From NCBI GenBank assembly GCA_037387425.1, contig JARRLC010000160.1:1-5677 (forward strand): a DNA stretch of 5,677 nt, read 5' to 3'. Both the position numbers and the translations under genes were made by a program. Under the pieces are notes generated by a model. The model searched no databases. It was not told where the DNA came from and saw only the letters and a list, made by a program, of their open reading frames with translations. The stretch comes from JARRLC01 sp037387425 (GTDB lineage Bacteria > Pseudomonadota > Alphaproteobacteria > Rhizobiales > Rhodomicrobiaceae). Positions 5,221 through 5,677 of this stretch are shown here, piece after piece (the stretch's first letter is position 1; every line of letters begins with the position of its first letter).

Positions 5221-5426
5221 TCTAACTAAAATATGCGAGCCACCGAAGCCGATGGGAAAAGAAAAACTGGTTTTTGGGGCGAGTGTTTAGTCGTCAGCAG
5301 CATGGGGATCATCGCTGACCGGCTTTCAGAAGCAGAGGCGTCAGGCGTACCCGCTGCGACACATCTGCAATTGGGACGCCTGAGCAGAGCTTCGGGCAAA
5401 TGGAGATGGAGATGATTGGGGGAATT
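5221..5426 (+). other. GC-rich leader segment before the porin gene
   Basis: Base composition jumps back to about 57-60% GC here. A 60-codon open frame (5233-5415) lacks a ribosome binding site and resembles no family I know. The segment may be the porin mRNA leader or a relic of another gene. The porin ribosome binding site GGGGGA lies at its end (5418-5423). Confidence 0.4.
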
Positions 5427-5677
5427 ATGAAGACGACCAGTCGTATAGCTTTAATCGCCGCCGCAGGCGTATTGTTGGGTGCAGCTATGACACCGGCGAA
5501 AGCCGCCGATCTTGGTGGTGGGTGCTGTGCTGACCTCGAAGACCGTGTGGCAGAGCTAGAAGCGACGACGGCGCGGAAAGGTAATCGCGTCGTGTCATTG
5601 CAAGTTTACGGTCAGGTCAACAAAGCTTTGATGATCTGGGATGATGGTGTCGATTCAGATGCCTTCGTTGTCGATAA
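5427..5677 (+). CDS. Porin, Porin_2-like, N-terminal 83 residues (cut by window edge)
   Basis: The visible part begins MKTTSRIALIAAAGVLLGAA, a typical Sec signal peptide: a short basic start and a hydrophobic core, then a cleavage region TPAKAA at about 22-27. The mature N-terminus reads DLGGGCCADLEDRVAELE, then ATTARKGNRVVSLQVYGQVN and KALMIWDDG. This matches the opening of rhizobial-type outer-membrane porins: a vicinal Cys pair (33-34), a short coiled-coil-like acidic helix, then the first beta strand. Family members form trimeric barrels for passive diffusion of small hydrophilic solutes. The GGGGGA ribosome binding site (5418-5423) ends 3 nt before the ATG at 5427, rather close. In-frame ATGs at 5400, 5406 and 5412 would only add residues before the signal peptide, so 5427 is preferred. 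The gene continues past the right edge. The long AT-rich region upstream suggests elaborate control. Confidence 0.9.
   Translation, partial: MKTTSRIALIAAAGVLLGAAMTPAKAADLGGGCCADLEDRVAELEATTARKGNRVVSLQVYGQVNKALMIWDDGVDSDAFVVD

Noticed and set aside
5233..5415. 60-codon frame before the porin
   Set aside because: No ribosome binding site and no family resemblance; kept only as a note in the leader segment.
4241..5426. CRISPR array, insertion sequence or known riboswitch in the long intergenic region
   Set aside because: No regularly spaced repeats, no transposase or paired terminal repeats, and no recognised riboswitch core were seen.

Overview
The window looks like a stretch of alphaproteobacterial chromosome, probably Hyphomicrobiales or a close relative. 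Three things point there: a K+-independent H+-translocating pyrophosphatase of about 706 residues (the size of the Rhodospirillum rubrum enzyme), a porin whose N-terminus is typical of rhizobial Porin_2-type proteins (ADLGGGCCADLEDRVAELE, then ATTARKGNR), and a DUF2946-type exported protein. No genus can be named from the sequence alone.

Layout. Positions 1-528 hold the N-terminal 176 codons of an unrecognised minus-strand gene that runs off the left edge; it has about 46% GC, clearly lower than hppA. A gene-free, fairly AT-rich gap follows (529-882), then tRNA-Cys(GCA) on the minus strand (883-956) with a possible terminator behind it. The main gene is hppA on the minus strand (1218-3338). 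It is preceded by a well-spaced ribosome binding site that favours an ATG two codons inside the longest possible frame, and is followed by two hairpins, the second with a U-tract. A 470-bp divergent intergenic region separates hppA from a plus-strand DUF2946-like gene (3815-4240). After that come nearly 1.2 kb without a convincing gene (4241-5426). They contain a hairpin that may end the DUF2946 transcript, a 12-bp CRP/FNR-like palindrome, two strong adjacent hairpins with the same loop sequence, and a block of about 27% GC (4921-5220) rich in dyads. The window ends inside a porin gene (5427 onward) with a signal peptide.

How the parts relate. The genes are mostly separate transcription units rather than one operon. 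hppA couples hydrolysis of biosynthetic pyrophosphate to proton pumping at the inner membrane, the DUF2946 protein is probably exported or membrane-anchored, and the porin makes outer-membrane channels. No complete new multi-gene system is visible. The points most worth checking are the 4378-4546 RNA-like structure, the AT-rich region upstream of the porin, and the possible island boundary at tRNA-Cys.
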